NCBI RefSeq assembly: GCF_026262505.1
Contig: NC_067207.1
Span: 21,978,082-22,042,081 of the forward strand
Direction of reading: 5' to 3'
Length of the DNA: 64,000 nt
Source: Trichomonas vaginalis G3
Taxonomy: Eukaryota; Parabasalia; Trichomonadida; Trichomonadidae
The translations under genes and the position numbers were made by a program. This document shows positions 8,285-18,274 of this stretch, piece by piece. The notes beneath the pieces were generated by a model, which saw only the letters and a list, made by a program, of their open reading frames with translations, made no database searches and was not told where the DNA came from. How positions within the stretch are numbered: position 1 is the first letter of the stretch; each line of letters begins with the position of its first letter.

Positions 8285-10723
8285 TTATAGTACTAATATA
8301 GGTGAGCTAATCGAGGAAGGAGTTGCAGAAGAGGAGGAAGAGGAAGAATTCGTTCTTCTGTTTGCGGAGAGAATGGAATACAGTTTCTTAGACCAATTAG
8401 AGCATTCTCCGCCTATAGAATGTAGTTTCTTGACGAATTCCATGATCTGGTCAGTAACTCCCATTAATTTGATCTGATTCTCAAAAAATGTCATCGCAAA
8501 CTGGGGAATCTGGGTAAAGTATTGCTCAAAGAACGAAAAATGATTAATAAAATCAGGTGGTGTCAAAAATTGTGTTCGCAAAAGTGACAAAATATTGAAT
8601 TTTGCATCAGGATGCCAATTCTGCTTTCCTGACGTTATTAGTAAGTCCACGACGTCGAAAGTTGTGTCTAAATCAATCATGTCTTGAACTACACCAACAG
8701 AAGCAAAGAAACAAACAGTTTCGAGAATTTTCGCATTAGTTGCGAAGAAATTACATTTTGTGACTAATCTCATCCAAGGATGTATGTTTTCCTTGATAAT
8801 GGGAACTAATGCAGTCTCAAGAACCTTAGGATTCTCATTTGCAATGAAAGAATTGTTATTAAATTCCTCATACAAGTTATTTCTCATTATCCAGATAAGA
8901 AATGGCTGAGTCGCGATATCAAACTTCACAGCGTAGTAGAACGATGCTTCGAACTGTATCTTATCCATTAAGATTTTGATTGATTCAACAGTACTACCAC
9001 AAATACCATTAATTACAGCAACAATGGTGTTTCCATTGTTAGGAGATACCTTTTTCTCTTGCTTTATCTCCTCAATGGCCGCCTGAAGGACTTCATTCGC
9101 TGTTTGCATCACCATAAATCCTTCAGCCGAATTGAGAGTGCCACCATTCTTGTTGTAATTGATGATATTGTCTGGTATGCGTCTGGTTTCTAATACTGTG
9201 CTTGCGGAAAGCAATTCTCTGAGTAATTTTTCGTTAATTTGGTTTCGAGGAATTGCTTTTAATCTGTTTCTGAATGAGTTGGGAGGATCCATGGTCTTCT
9301 CATATAACTGTGTAAGAATTCCAAGCGAGCGACGCTTGAATGACTGAAAATCTCCGTTAAGAAGTCTCTGACCAATTATATCGGCAAATTTTGCCTGTAA
9401 TTGTTCGTTCATGAAAAAGAAGCCCAGTGGCATGAAGTAATGGCGCAGATCGTTTATGGTTGTGCCAATAACAGGCTCGCAGTAGAGAATATCAGTAAAA
9501 ATTGCATTAAAATACGATTCATATGTATTATTTGCAACAACTACAGGAGATTTATCTGATTTGTCGAAAGACCTGTATAACGTATCGAGCTTTAAATGTA
9601 TGAGACGCTCAAATGCAACAATTTGGAAGGGATCTTGAGAAAATGTCCAATTATGGGATAGATTACGAGCAATGTCTGAAGCAATGAGATCAATGTCATA
9701 CAGTTCGCACTTTGGATAGAATTCTACGTCTAATCCTTGTAAAATTGTTGAATCATTTTTATTTTTTGTATAATCTGTAAATAAAATGAAGAGATGCTTG
9801 TAGAGTTTGTAGCTGATGATGTAGTAATTGAACTGGTACTCGGTTCGGCATTTCTTTTCATTATATTGTAATTTTTCGACAATTTTGTAAATTTCTTCTA
9901 ATTTGAAGCGCATACGTTGATAAGACCTCGGGTCGTAAAGAATACGAGTGACTTCTTTAGGAATATAGTTCATAATTTCATTTGCGTGATTTGCGAACAA
10001 ATCTACAGTAAATCCTGAGAATTTAGTGAACAAATCTTCTGCAATGTGCTTAATTTTGAGAGTTTCGGACTTCGGCTCTCTGCTGAATTTAGAATTATTA
10101 ATAATTAAAATTACATCTTGGAAAAATCGGAGTAATTTGATAATAAGAACTGATGTGAGTAAGAGGAATTGAGGACCTTGTAGATATTGGTGATATTTGT
10201 ATTCATTTACGGCGAAAGTTAAATTTTGAAGATTTATCTCTGAAAAATAGCCATTATCGATCGAATGGACGAGATTAAGAAGTAATTTTCCTTGCATAGC
10301 TTTGTATTCTTGAGTGTCTTTGGAGGAAATGAACTTATATAAAGCGCGAAAGTTCTTTACAGCGTCTAGAGTAAGTTCATTGAAAGATCTATCATATATC
10401 GAATTGGAAATATAGTTAAAAACATCTTGGGAGTAGATATTTAGTTCGCCACCAAAGATAACTTGAAGAACATAGTTTAAAATGTTTTGGTCACGAACAG
10501 AAGCAATTATTGATACCAAAAATTTAGTGTATGATGGATCTTTATTATTTTTATCAACTACAGATACTAATCTCTGCTGAGTAATCTCATTTGGAAATCG
10601 AACTTTCATTTTCTGCAGAAATTGATTCCTAATATTCTCAACTTCAGAAATATATTTCGATGCTGCGCTATTCTGGCCCTCCCTCGTTATAACAGAGAAA
10701 ACTTGGTTGAAAGAAGGATTCAT
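8285..10723 (-). CDS. Large helical protein of unknown function
   Basis: 812 residues, not recognised. The sequence is almost entirely alpha-helical with alternating hydrophobic positions, as in HEAT- or ARM-like solenoids. No signal peptide, membrane segment or catalytic motif is seen. The last ~20 residues are a low-complexity Ser tract (TNSSSSSSSATPSSISSPIL). Soluble scaffolds of this kind occur in transport, RNA-processing and cell-cycle complexes, but I will not choose among them. Codon use and A+T content match the neighbouring host genes. The start is the first ATG of the frame, and a CA-containing motif (TTTCA) directly precedes it. Confidence 0.75.
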   Translation of the reverse strand: MNPSFNQVFSVITREGQNSAASKYISEVENIRNQFLQKMKVRFPNEITQQRLVSVVDKNNKDPSYTKFLVSIIASVRDQNILNYVLQVIFGGELNIYSQDVFNYISNSIYDRSFNELTLDAVKNFRALYKFISSKDTQEYKAMQGKLLLNLVHSIDNGYFSEINLQNLTFAVNEYKYHQYLQGPQFLLLTSVLIIKLLRFFQDVILIINNSKFSREPKSETLKIKHIAEDLFTKFSGFTVDLFANHANEIMNYIPKEVTRILYDPRSYQRMRFKLEEIYKIVEKLQYNEKKCRTEYQFNYYIISYKLYKHLFILFTDYTKNKNDSTILQGLDVEFYPKCELYDIDLIASDIARNLSHNWTFSQDPFQIVAFERLIHLKLDTLYRSFDKSDKSPVVVANNTYESYFNAIFTDILYCEPVIGTTINDLRHYFMPLGFFFMNEQLQAKFADIIGQRLLNGDFQSFKRRSLGILTQLYEKTMDPPNSFRNRLKAIPRNQINEKLLRELLSASTVLETRRIPDNIINYNKNGGTLNSAEGFMVMQTANEVLQAAIEEIKQEKKVSPNNGNTIVAVINGICGSTVESIKILMDKIQFEASFYYAVKFDIATQPFLIWIMRNNLYEEFNNNSFIANENPKVLETALVPIIKENIHPWMRLVTKCNFFATNAKILETVCFFASVGVVQDMIDLDTTFDVVDLLITSGKQNWHPDAKFNILSLLRTQFLTPPDFINHFSFFEQYFTQIPQFAMTFFENQIKLMGVTDQIMEFVKKLHSIGGECSNWSKKLYSILSANRRTNSSSSSSSATPSSISSPILVL

Positions 10724-10906
10724 TGAAAGCTGTCACCTTTTTTAACGTGGCGAAAAGTTTTAGCGTGGAAAGCGCTTTATCAGCTGTTCCTGATATTCTA
10801 TGCACAAAAAATACAAGCTCATATATGATCGTATAGTACCAATAATTATAACCTATCAAGATCGAAGGTTAAATCTTGCACTCCCAAGAAAAAGGTGTCG
10901 CTGTTA

Positions 10907-11585
10907 TGATAAAGCCGTCGAATGCTCGACAAACCTGTCGAAGTTTTAATAAATGATGGAATAATGATATACTATTCGATTGTAAACTATGTTGTCTAAA
11001 ATTTCCATACCTTTATCACATTTGGTAAATCTAATTTTAATTCATGATATTATTATTCCTTTATATGAGTTCATTAATATTTGAACAATAAAGCCGTAAG
11101 AAATGCATTCAAAATTTAAAATTTACTTAGATGTAGTCCAACTTTTAGTAGTAATAATCAGTGACCAATATTTACAAATATATATTTAGTAAGTTCTAAT
11201 TAGCTTATATAGTGGAGTTTGCTGTCGGAGACAACAATTATATGATCACATATTATATTTTCTCCAAACATTCACAAAACAAAGGAAGGAAAGTAAATTA
11301 AACATGAATTACCAAAATTATCTTCAAAATAACAATAATACTTAATATAAAGATAGAATTGTAAATTCTGCTTCGTAATTGTAGCATTCTTTTATTAATT
11401 CTTGGGAAAAACCATGCGAGTTGATATCCAAATTAATCCCATTTTTTTTCGTATCTCAAAATTATCTGCAGGTAGGGCTTCCACTTGCATTTGCAATTTT
11501 CGAGACTTTTTTTTTTACAATCGTGCCTTATTTTATTTGAAATTTGTAATTATAGTAATTCTATCGTATTTCGACGGCTTTATCA
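10907..11585. repeat. Inverted repeat pair enclosing ~650 bp
   Basis: TGATAAAGCCGTCGAA at 10907-10922 is matched perfectly in inverse at 11570-11585, with a shared GTGTCG block outside each arm. This could mark the ends of another old non-autonomous element of ~0.7 kb, or a pair of regulatory sites. I see no target duplication. Confidence 0.45.
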
Positions 11586-11669
11586 CGTCTTCGACACGTA
11601 TTTCGAGGGATTGTAGAATAATTGGAATTGCACATTTTTTGCACTTGTAGGAAAAAGCAAAAAATTGTT

Positions 11670-11889
11670 TAAGGGTGTAGTTACCACTGTCTGACATGCT
11701 CGTATAATATCAAGGTATCTTTATTGTAATAGCAAAAATGTATAACATTAATGTAAGGTACTAGGTAGTGATTTAAAATAACTTTTACCCGAACAAAATT
11801 ATTTATGTTTTACATTAGAAAATTTGTAAAGAAAGCAAGATTGTCAAAAAAAATTGAGCGAATGTCAGAAAGTGGTAAGTGCACCCTTA
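11670..11889. mobile_element. 220-bp MITE-like element, TA-flanked
   Basis: Inverted ends of about 30 bp start TAAGGGTG and end CACCCTTA, with the inner blocks TTACCACT and TCTGACAT also matched between arms. TA flanks both ends. Same terminal signature as the element at 7710-7857, so probably the same mariner-like family. No coding capacity. Confidence 0.7.
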
Positions 11890-11967
11890 ATTATTATTTT
11901 TTTAAAAAATACAACCAAAATGGTAGGGGCGATCTTACTTTTCCTATTCAAAAACTATTGATTGTGT

Positions 11968-13347
11968 TTAAATGGCCGTTTCTTTATTCATATTAATGGA
12001 ATTGCATAGTAGTAAATAATTTCTTGCATTACTTTTTGCTTTATCGAATGCAGTTTTTCCTTCGTTGTTCTTTGTTTCTTTGTTAGCTCCAACAGAGATA
12101 AGATATTGAACAACTTCAAGTTTACCATTTTGTGATGCATAAATGAGTGGAGTATATCCACTATTATTCTTTGCTTCTTTGTCAGCTCCAACAGAGATAA
12201 GATATTGAACAACTTCAAGTTTACCATTTTGTGATGCATAAATGAGTGGAGTATATCCAGATTTACTCTTTGCTTCTTTGTCAGCTCCAACAGAGATAAG
12301 ATATTTCACAACTTCAAGATGACCATTCATTGATGCTTTCATGAGTGGAGTAGATTCATATTTACTCTTTGCGTCTTTATCAGCTCCAACAGAGATAAGA
12401 TATTTAATAATCTCAAAGTGGCCTTTTTCTGATGCTTTCATGAGTGAAGTATTTCCTTCATTATCTTTTGCTTCTTTGTCAGCTCCAACAGAGATAAGAT
12501 ATTGAACAACTTCAAGTTTACCATTTTGTGATGCATAAATGAGTGGAGTATATCCAGATTTACTCTTTGATTCTTTATCACAGCCACACTCAATCAGTGA
12601 TTTAACAAGTTTGAAATTTCCTTTTTCACTTGCTACATGAAGTACATTCTTTTCATCAGACCATTGAGATTTAGGAGTTTTCCTTTCCCAAAGTCCTTCT
12701 TCACATGCTTTTGAAATCATTTTTTGATTTTCTTGAGATGAAAGCTCATCAATAAATTTGTAAATACTTTGGAAACCATCTGATTCCTTGAGTTTTGAAA
12801 TTTTTGATAGAATTTCTTTATCAGCATTGATTCCTTCATTTTGATTTGTGTTACTTTCTCTTTCAGAAAGCTTTCTCTTTAATGTAGTGTTTTCTTCATT
12901 AATTTGATTGAGTTGAAATTGAAGTGATTTTACGTTGTTGTCACTTTTTTGTTTTTGTTTTTGGATTTCGTTAAGTTCTGTTTGAAGTTTTTGAATTCTC
13001 GCTGTAGATTCAAGAATTTCGTTCGCTTTGTGATCTAAAAAGTCAATAATACCACCAAGGATTCTGAGTTTCATGTATTCTTTCATTGATTTCAGTGTTG
13101 AAATAACATCTTCCATGTTTTGAATGTGAATATTAGAATTTCGAGTACAGGCATATAATTCATTTGTTTTGATAGTATGATGTGACTGTTGAAGAAGATC
13201 GGTGAAGTCGTTCGCTGTTAAATTTGAAATTTTCATGATCTTTTTGATGTCTTTGATCTCAAATATATCAAAGAAATTACCTTCTATAATGTAATCACTG
13301 ATATGAGAAGCTGTGTATTCATAATTCTGAATAACGCTTTGACTCAT
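11968..13347 (-). CDS. Ankyrin-repeat protein, intact paralogue
   Basis: 459 residues. Residues 1-100 form the N-terminal helical domain of a large trichomonad ankyrin family (SHISDYIIEGNFFDIFEI ... FTDLLQQSHHT). Residues ~110-160 are a coiled coil. Residues ~230-450 hold about seven ankyrin repeats of 33 residues with the consensus G-x-T-P-L-I-Y-A-S-Q-N-G-K-L-E-V-V. Several repeats are nearly identical at DNA level, which points to recent internal duplication or gene conversion. Ankyrin repeats bind proteins; the partner is unknown. The start ATG is supported by the paralogue's alignment and by a CCATTT initiator-like motif a few bases upstream. Confidence 0.85.
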   Translation of the reverse strand: MSQSVIQNYEYTASHISDYIIEGNFFDIFEIKDIKKIMKISNLTANDFTDLLQQSHHTIKTNELYACTRNSNIHIQNMEDVISTLKSMKEYMKLRILGGIIDFLDHKANEILESTARIQKLQTELNEIQKQKQKSDNNVKSLQFQLNQINEENTTLKRKLSERESNTNQNEGINADKEILSKISKLKESDGFQSIYKFIDELSSQENQKMISKACEEGLWERKTPKSQWSDEKNVLHVASEKGNFKLVKSLIECGCDKESKSKSGYTPLIYASQNGKLEVVQYLISVGADKEAKDNEGNTSLMKASEKGHFEIIKYLISVGADKDAKSKYESTPLMKASMNGHLEVVKYLISVGADKEAKSKSGYTPLIYASQNGKLEVVQYLISVGADKEAKNNSGYTPLIYASQNGKLEVVQYLISVGANKETKNNEGKTAFDKAKSNARNYLLLCNSINMNKETAI

Positions 13348-13557
13348 CGAAATGGGAAATCGTTACTTTACAAATAATACGTTCAGTCGAAAAATATACC
13401 TTATTAGATTACAATCATATATTTTATTAAAAACAATATATTAAATCCATAAACATTTCAAAATTTTTGGTCGTTAAAACGATATCTTTGTTTTGATGAT
13501 TACTAATACTACCTATGTAAAATTAATTGAAATCCATTGAAATAAGCCAATGAGTAA

Positions 13558-15000
13558 TCAATCAATAAATTCATGGAATTTAGAATTAAGATTTTGTGCA
13601 AGTTGAGCAACCATTTCGGTTTCACTCTCTAACAGTTCTTCCAATTCATCCCAGTTATCACATGATCTAACAATATCTAAAAATGCTGCTCTTTGATCGA
13701 TTGGAAGCGAATCATATGATTCGAGCACCATCATTATGATGTTTAGTATAGATATTATTTCATTCTTTGATCCTAATGAGTCTACAAAAAAAGAAAGAAA
13801 GTCTTCAATTTCAAGAACTAAATTAGCGATTTGCTGAGGAGATATTATTAATAAATAGTTATATACAAACAGAGAAAAAACACTTTTGGTCAATGATGGG
13901 CAATCATTTGATAGGATTTGAAAAATTTCTGGAAATTCTTCCACAGGAATTATATCTAATACTATTTTTGGACTTTTAGTGCATAACATCCAAAGAACAT
14001 TCAAAGCTGACCTTCTATGGTCTTGATTGATATTGTAAATAAAATCTTTAATTTCTAGCCAATCAAACTCAGGAATAATATCTCTTGATAGCAAATAATA
14101 AACTGAATCCAATGCATATAGTATTTGTGAACTAATGTTTGGAATATTGAGATTTCCGTCTATTATCACTGAAATTAAAAAATATATGTTATAATCCATT
14201 AATATATTCAAATCTAAATTATCTGGCCATGTCCTAATCATTTGCGGCAAGTGAGAAATGATGTCTCCGAATGTTTCTGTAATATTCAATCGAATTGCAG
14301 TAGAAAATATATCTAATATTTCTAGAATTTGAGATGGATCTGTCTCGTATGATGATATAACTGATGAATAATAAACCAAGCTCTTAAATGATATCTCATC
14401 TGTAAAATCTAAAGTTCTTTCATGAAAATATGTTATTGGGAGATTTCCTACAATAAAATCTGTGTATATTTTCTTAGAAAATGATATCAAAACTGCTAAT
14501 GAATGCAATAAAATGGAAAATTCTTGTGATGAAATATCTTCATTGGAAATGAAATGGATATACCCATCAACGATATTTAGATCAATAAATATTTTTGCAA
14601 AAGTTGATTTTTGTTGAAGCAGGCATGAAATACAAATTAATGCATTCAATCTATTCTCAGAGTCAGAATTTAGTATTAAATCTATTAGAAATTGGGCTAG
14701 CTCTAACTTTTTCTCTTCATTATAGCTAGTAATAAGATCTTTTGAGAAAATTGATTGTAAATCTTCCCATAAACCCTTCAATATTGAAGAAATATACATT
14801 AATTCGTTATGAATTTTCTCACAAAATGATTGGTTATCGGAATTTTCCTCTAGTTGTGTTTGCAAATTAGCAATCTCTTGGATTTTATTGGCAACATTCG
14901 AAATTTTTGCAAAAATTTCGTCTTCCTCATCACATACATTGCTAATACTTGCTAATGAGTTAGTTTGGCTGTCTTCCTTTTTTTCTTTATAATCATTCAT
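13558..15000 (-). CDS. Armadillo-like helical protein, unknown function
   Basis: 480 residues, acidic. The N-terminal ~75 residues are polar and partly coiled coil. From ~100 on, repeated hydrophobic helices (LNALICISCLLQQ, SILLHSLAVLISF, SALNVLWMLCTKSP, LNIIMMVLESYDS) have the rhythm of armadillo/HEAT repeats, a binding scaffold also used by importin-alpha. No catalytic motif. It lies in tandem behind the ankyrin gene with a 210-bp gap. The start is the first ATG. The precise family was not recognised. Confidence 0.7.
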   Translation of the reverse strand: MNDYKEKKEDSQTNSLASISNVCDEEDEIFAKISNVANKIQEIANLQTQLEENSDNQSFCEKIHNELMYISSILKGLWEDLQSIFSKDLITSYNEEKKLELAQFLIDLILNSDSENRLNALICISCLLQQKSTFAKIFIDLNIVDGYIHFISNEDISSQEFSILLHSLAVLISFSKKIYTDFIVGNLPITYFHERTLDFTDEISFKSLVYYSSVISSYETDPSQILEILDIFSTAIRLNITETFGDIISHLPQMIRTWPDNLDLNILMDYNIYFLISVIIDGNLNIPNISSQILYALDSVYYLLSRDIIPEFDWLEIKDFIYNINQDHRRSALNVLWMLCTKSPKIVLDIIPVEEFPEIFQILSNDCPSLTKSVFSLFVYNYLLIISPQQIANLVLEIEDFLSFFVDSLGSKNEIISILNIIMMVLESYDSLPIDQRAAFLDIVRSCDNWDELEELLESETEMVAQLAQNLNSKFHEFID

Positions 15001-15114
15001 AATTCACTAATAAATTTGACCAAAAAATAGACTCATTTTACAAAGATATATCTTTGCATAATAAAAGTACCTCAAGTTGATGTGATGATGTGAGACGTAA
15101 TCTAAAAAAAGCCA

Positions 15115-16436
15115 TGAACCGAGGAAACACTCAGAATTTTGAATACAAGGAGATACATATCAATGATTACCCTAAAGCAGGTAATTTCTTTACAGAACAT
15201 AATGATTAAATACCTTGATTATCTTTTATCCAAAGGATCTCAAAAAAATTATGCCAAAGGATATTTTTTTCAAACATATAGGAAATAAAAGTATTCCATC
15301 ATACTTTGTCATATTCCATAAGAAAAACAGAAGCTGACGCAGAAGATGACTTGACTCCTCAAAAAAAAGACTTCAGGTTGCAGAAATTCAACGAAAGATT
15401 CACCACTAAAGCCGAAGAAATCACGTCGTAAAACAACTACAGATATAGATGGAGTTTCGTCGTAAAATAATTCTAAAGATACCAAAAAATCGAAACTTCA
15501 TAAAAAGAAATCAGCTAAAGATGGAAATGCTTAATAAAATAATGATGCTGATGATGATGAATTAAAGAAAATGAAATCGTCATCAAAATTTGGAACTGCT
15601 CGAAGAAATTGCGGAAATGATTGAAAAGAAGCAAAAAGAGAAAGAACTTCATGAAGCGAAGCAAACTGGTGATGAAATCATTTCATGCGTTGACCGCTAA
15701 TTAAGGCAATAAGATCCTTCGTAAGAAGAATTCTAAGAAGCAAATTGTTCACAGTTTCATCACAGTTGTTAACAAGAATAAACATAAGGAGTATTTAGAA
15801 GACAAACATGCAATGCAGAACGGTGAAACAGATGAACAATGGCCCGTAAACGCCGCGAAAAGGGGTATTGTCCATAAATACGTCACAGTTGTTAAGAAAC
15901 GTATGAATCCAGTCAAGAAGATTTCAACTGAAGAAGAGAAGCGATTCCCACGCATGAAAGGACGTCATGTTGTCCACAAATTCATAACTGTTGTTAAAAA
16001 GAAGTTTAATCCATCAACAGGTAAAGAAGATGTTGTTGAAGAGAAACAGTTAGTTGCTGCCAAAGTTCCACACGAAAGTAATGCATCAAATGACGAAGCT
16101 GCTATCGAACAACAAAAGAACGAAGAAGCTAGCGAAAAGATTTCATCTTTCACCGGCAAGTAACTAGCCAAAAAACGAATTGTTCAGAAAGTCATTGTTT
16201 TTCCTCGTAAGAAGTTCAATTCACAGATAGGCAAAGAAGATATTGTTAACGAGAAGCAGCTTGTTGCCGTTGAAGTTCCTGTTCAATCATCAGACAACGA
16301 ATCCAAGCATGTCTTGGACGAAATCGATCATCTCCAGAAATTCGGAAAACGTCCAATCCGAAAGATGATTCCAGTTGAACGATACACAGTTGACAGCGAC
16401 ACAGGTCTTAACAAGAAGTACATTGAGGGCATTTGA
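15115..16436 (+). pseudogene. Broken gene for a Lys-rich protein with VHKFITVV repeats
   Basis: The longest open piece is 15813-16163. Coding similarity continues in the same frame past the TAA at 16161-16163 to a TGA at 16434-16436, and upstream through other stops and frame changes to a possible start at 15115. Four repeat units each begin with a block like K-K-x-I-V-H-K-F-I-T-V-V-K-K-K-F-N-P and end with G-K-E-D-V-V-E-E-K-Q-L-V-A. No family was recognised. The even, highly charged composition suggests a structural or nucleic-acid-binding protein. The number of breaks says the gene is dead, although its 3' half is well kept. Confidence 0.65.
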
Positions 16437-16538
16437 GGAAAATAAAATAGTTTCATTCAAATTACAATCATTTAGGTTTTTCTTCGAATAAAAATATAGA
16501 GGGGAAACTTTGACATTTTTACACACCATAGTAGTTTC

Positions 16539-16610
16539 ACTTTTAATGGGCCAAATTCTGGCTTTAAACCAGAGAAATTAAAAATTTTCAATTTTTGGCC
16601 CATTAAAAGT
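16539..16610. repeat. 72-bp stem-loop with an inner hairpin
   Basis: Perfect 17-bp arms (ACTTTTAATGGGCCAAA at 16539-16555, inverse at 16594-16610) enclose a smaller hairpin, TCTGG-CTTTAAA-CCAGA, at 16557-16573. It lies 100 bp after the broken repeat-protein gene. It could be a tiny MITE or an RNA hairpin. Confidence 0.55.
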
Positions 16611-16740
16611 TCTTTTTTGAAAACAAACAATATTATTATTAATTGTGTATGATCCTTGATCTAGACTCGTAGAATCAATTGATTTGGAGTGATTGGCAAA
16701 CAAAAATCTTGTTTTTTTTTCTTACAAAATGAAATTTATC

Positions 16741-18009
16741 TACCCAGATTTTCCTTACTTTTACCACCTCTCTAAAGCTGGGGACACCGCCTATCGTTGG
16801 GAGTAGCTATTAAATAGAACCACCAAGGGTATTTTTCGAACTGCCGGTGTAGTGGAAACATGCGACATAATGATTCATTATGCCAAGGTTTGATTCCCAT
16901 TTAGCCAAATTTTTTCTTTTTTGGATCATGAATTTTTTTTTGGGTCACTATAAGATTTGTTTCATGTTCTAAATCTGCTGCATATGTAATCTATTTTTAT
17001 TTACCTATTTTTTAAAAATCTATTGGATTGCCAAATTTGAATATATTTAAAATCATAAAACTCCAAAAAAACTATAAATATATGTTTTATGCATAGTGCC
17101 GATACTCAAATATCAGATTACTTAGATCCATGAATAATATCCGAATTTTTTTTCTTAAAATTAAACTTCAAAACTTCTTGCAATCTTATTCTTCATCTAT
17201 TGTAAATTTTTAAAACCATTTTTTAAAATAATTTTGCGTAAATTTTATTCTCATGTTGTTTTAATCGAAAATTGATACATTTTCAAAAAAATAATATTGA
17301 CTTATGAAATTCATTTTTAAGGTGAAATAGTATTGTTTTTATTAAAGTATATGAATAATATATAAAAAATTAATGAATAATATAAGCAGATTTTTAGTTT
17401 ACAAAACAAATATGAGCAATGCAATTTCAAACTTTTGCTGGCAATTTCGATATTGCTCAAGTTTGTAGTATTTGTGATACCTATAACATCGGCTTAATCA
17501 AAATTCGATTTTTCTTATGAGTTATTGAGAAAATTTGATTGCAATGAGAAGGATTTCGACGTTTTTGATAAACTAAGAGCTGAGCTTTAGGGGTTCAGTT
17601 CATTTATGGCTGTAGTTTGATGCGTAGATCTCTTTTTTATTGTAAATTCTTTCAGCATGGAGATCGAGAATGAATCTTTTGAGAACTTTATGAGTTTTTA
17701 CACCCGTAAAGAGGTCCTTCGAGGAAAGATAGTCCAGACTACATGAAGATGTGGGTTAACCAAAAAAATCCGATGGTTTCCCCATATTCATGTAGATCTT
17801 CGAAAAAATGAGCACCAAAAAAGCCAAAAAAATAGGCTTTTTATTGGATTTGTACACTAGATCAATAACCTATTTAGGATCTGACACTCTTTTTAGCCAG
17901 AGATATGAGGTCCTTTCTAGGAAAACGATCTATTCATCCATAAAAAAATGAATTATCGTTTTCCCCAGAAATTACATGGGGAGTGGTAAAAGTAAGGAAA
18001 ATCTGGGTA
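16741..18009. mobile_element. 1.27-kb inverted-repeat element (non-autonomous)
   Basis: Perfect 27-bp terminal inverted repeats (16741-16767 and 17983-18009) begin TACCCAGATTTTCC. The outermost TA at each end fits a TA target duplication, but this cannot be proved without an empty site. No transposase frame survives. The interior is AT-rich, with an imperfect hairpin around 17730-17800 and a tRNA-like sequence near the left end. Perfect long ends suggest recent activity or conversion. Confidence 0.7.
16843..16907 (+). ncRNA. tRNA-like sequence with Pol III promoter boxes
   Basis: CGGTGTAGTGG matches box A (TRGYNNARYGG) at 10 of 11 positions and GGTTTGATTCC matches box B (GGTTCGANTCC) at 10 of 11, at tRNA-like spacing. 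Between them CATAA-TGATTCA-TTATG makes a 5-bp stem with a 7-base loop in the anticodon-arm position, but the loop lacks U33. The acceptor and T stems do not pair well. A T-run (TTTTTTCTTTTTT) starting at 16911 could terminate Pol III. I read it as a tRNA-derived element head or degenerate tRNA, not a working tRNA. Confidence 0.45.
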
Positions 18010-18274
18010 ATAAGATTTTTTCATACTAATAACGTGGATGAATTCCGTTTCAATGATCAGATAAAGCAGAAACAATATACTCAGGTGCCACTTCTTTGGT
18101 CTAAAAAATAAGTCCCCCCTTTCATTTTCTCTCATACAAATGGGCAAAAATTTCATAAAATTGATCTGATTATTTCGGATCTTTTGACTCTGAAAAGCAA
18201 TTATACCGCAAGAAAATAGTGTACTGCATTTTAATTGATCTCTTTCGTAATATTTTACTTCTTAAATTTTTTTA

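Larger units (their letters stand above)
10724..11967. other. 1.24-kb intergenic stretch with two inverted-repeat elements
   Basis: No convincing gene; short open frames here are not conserved-looking. It contains a 16-bp perfect inverted repeat pair (10907-10922 and 11570-11585) and a MITE-like element (11670-11889), listed separately. The rest is plain AT-rich sequence. Confidence 0.5.

Noticed and set aside
16843-16907. A functional tRNA gene
   Set aside because: Acceptor and T stems do not pair and U33 is missing, so only a tRNA-like call is made.
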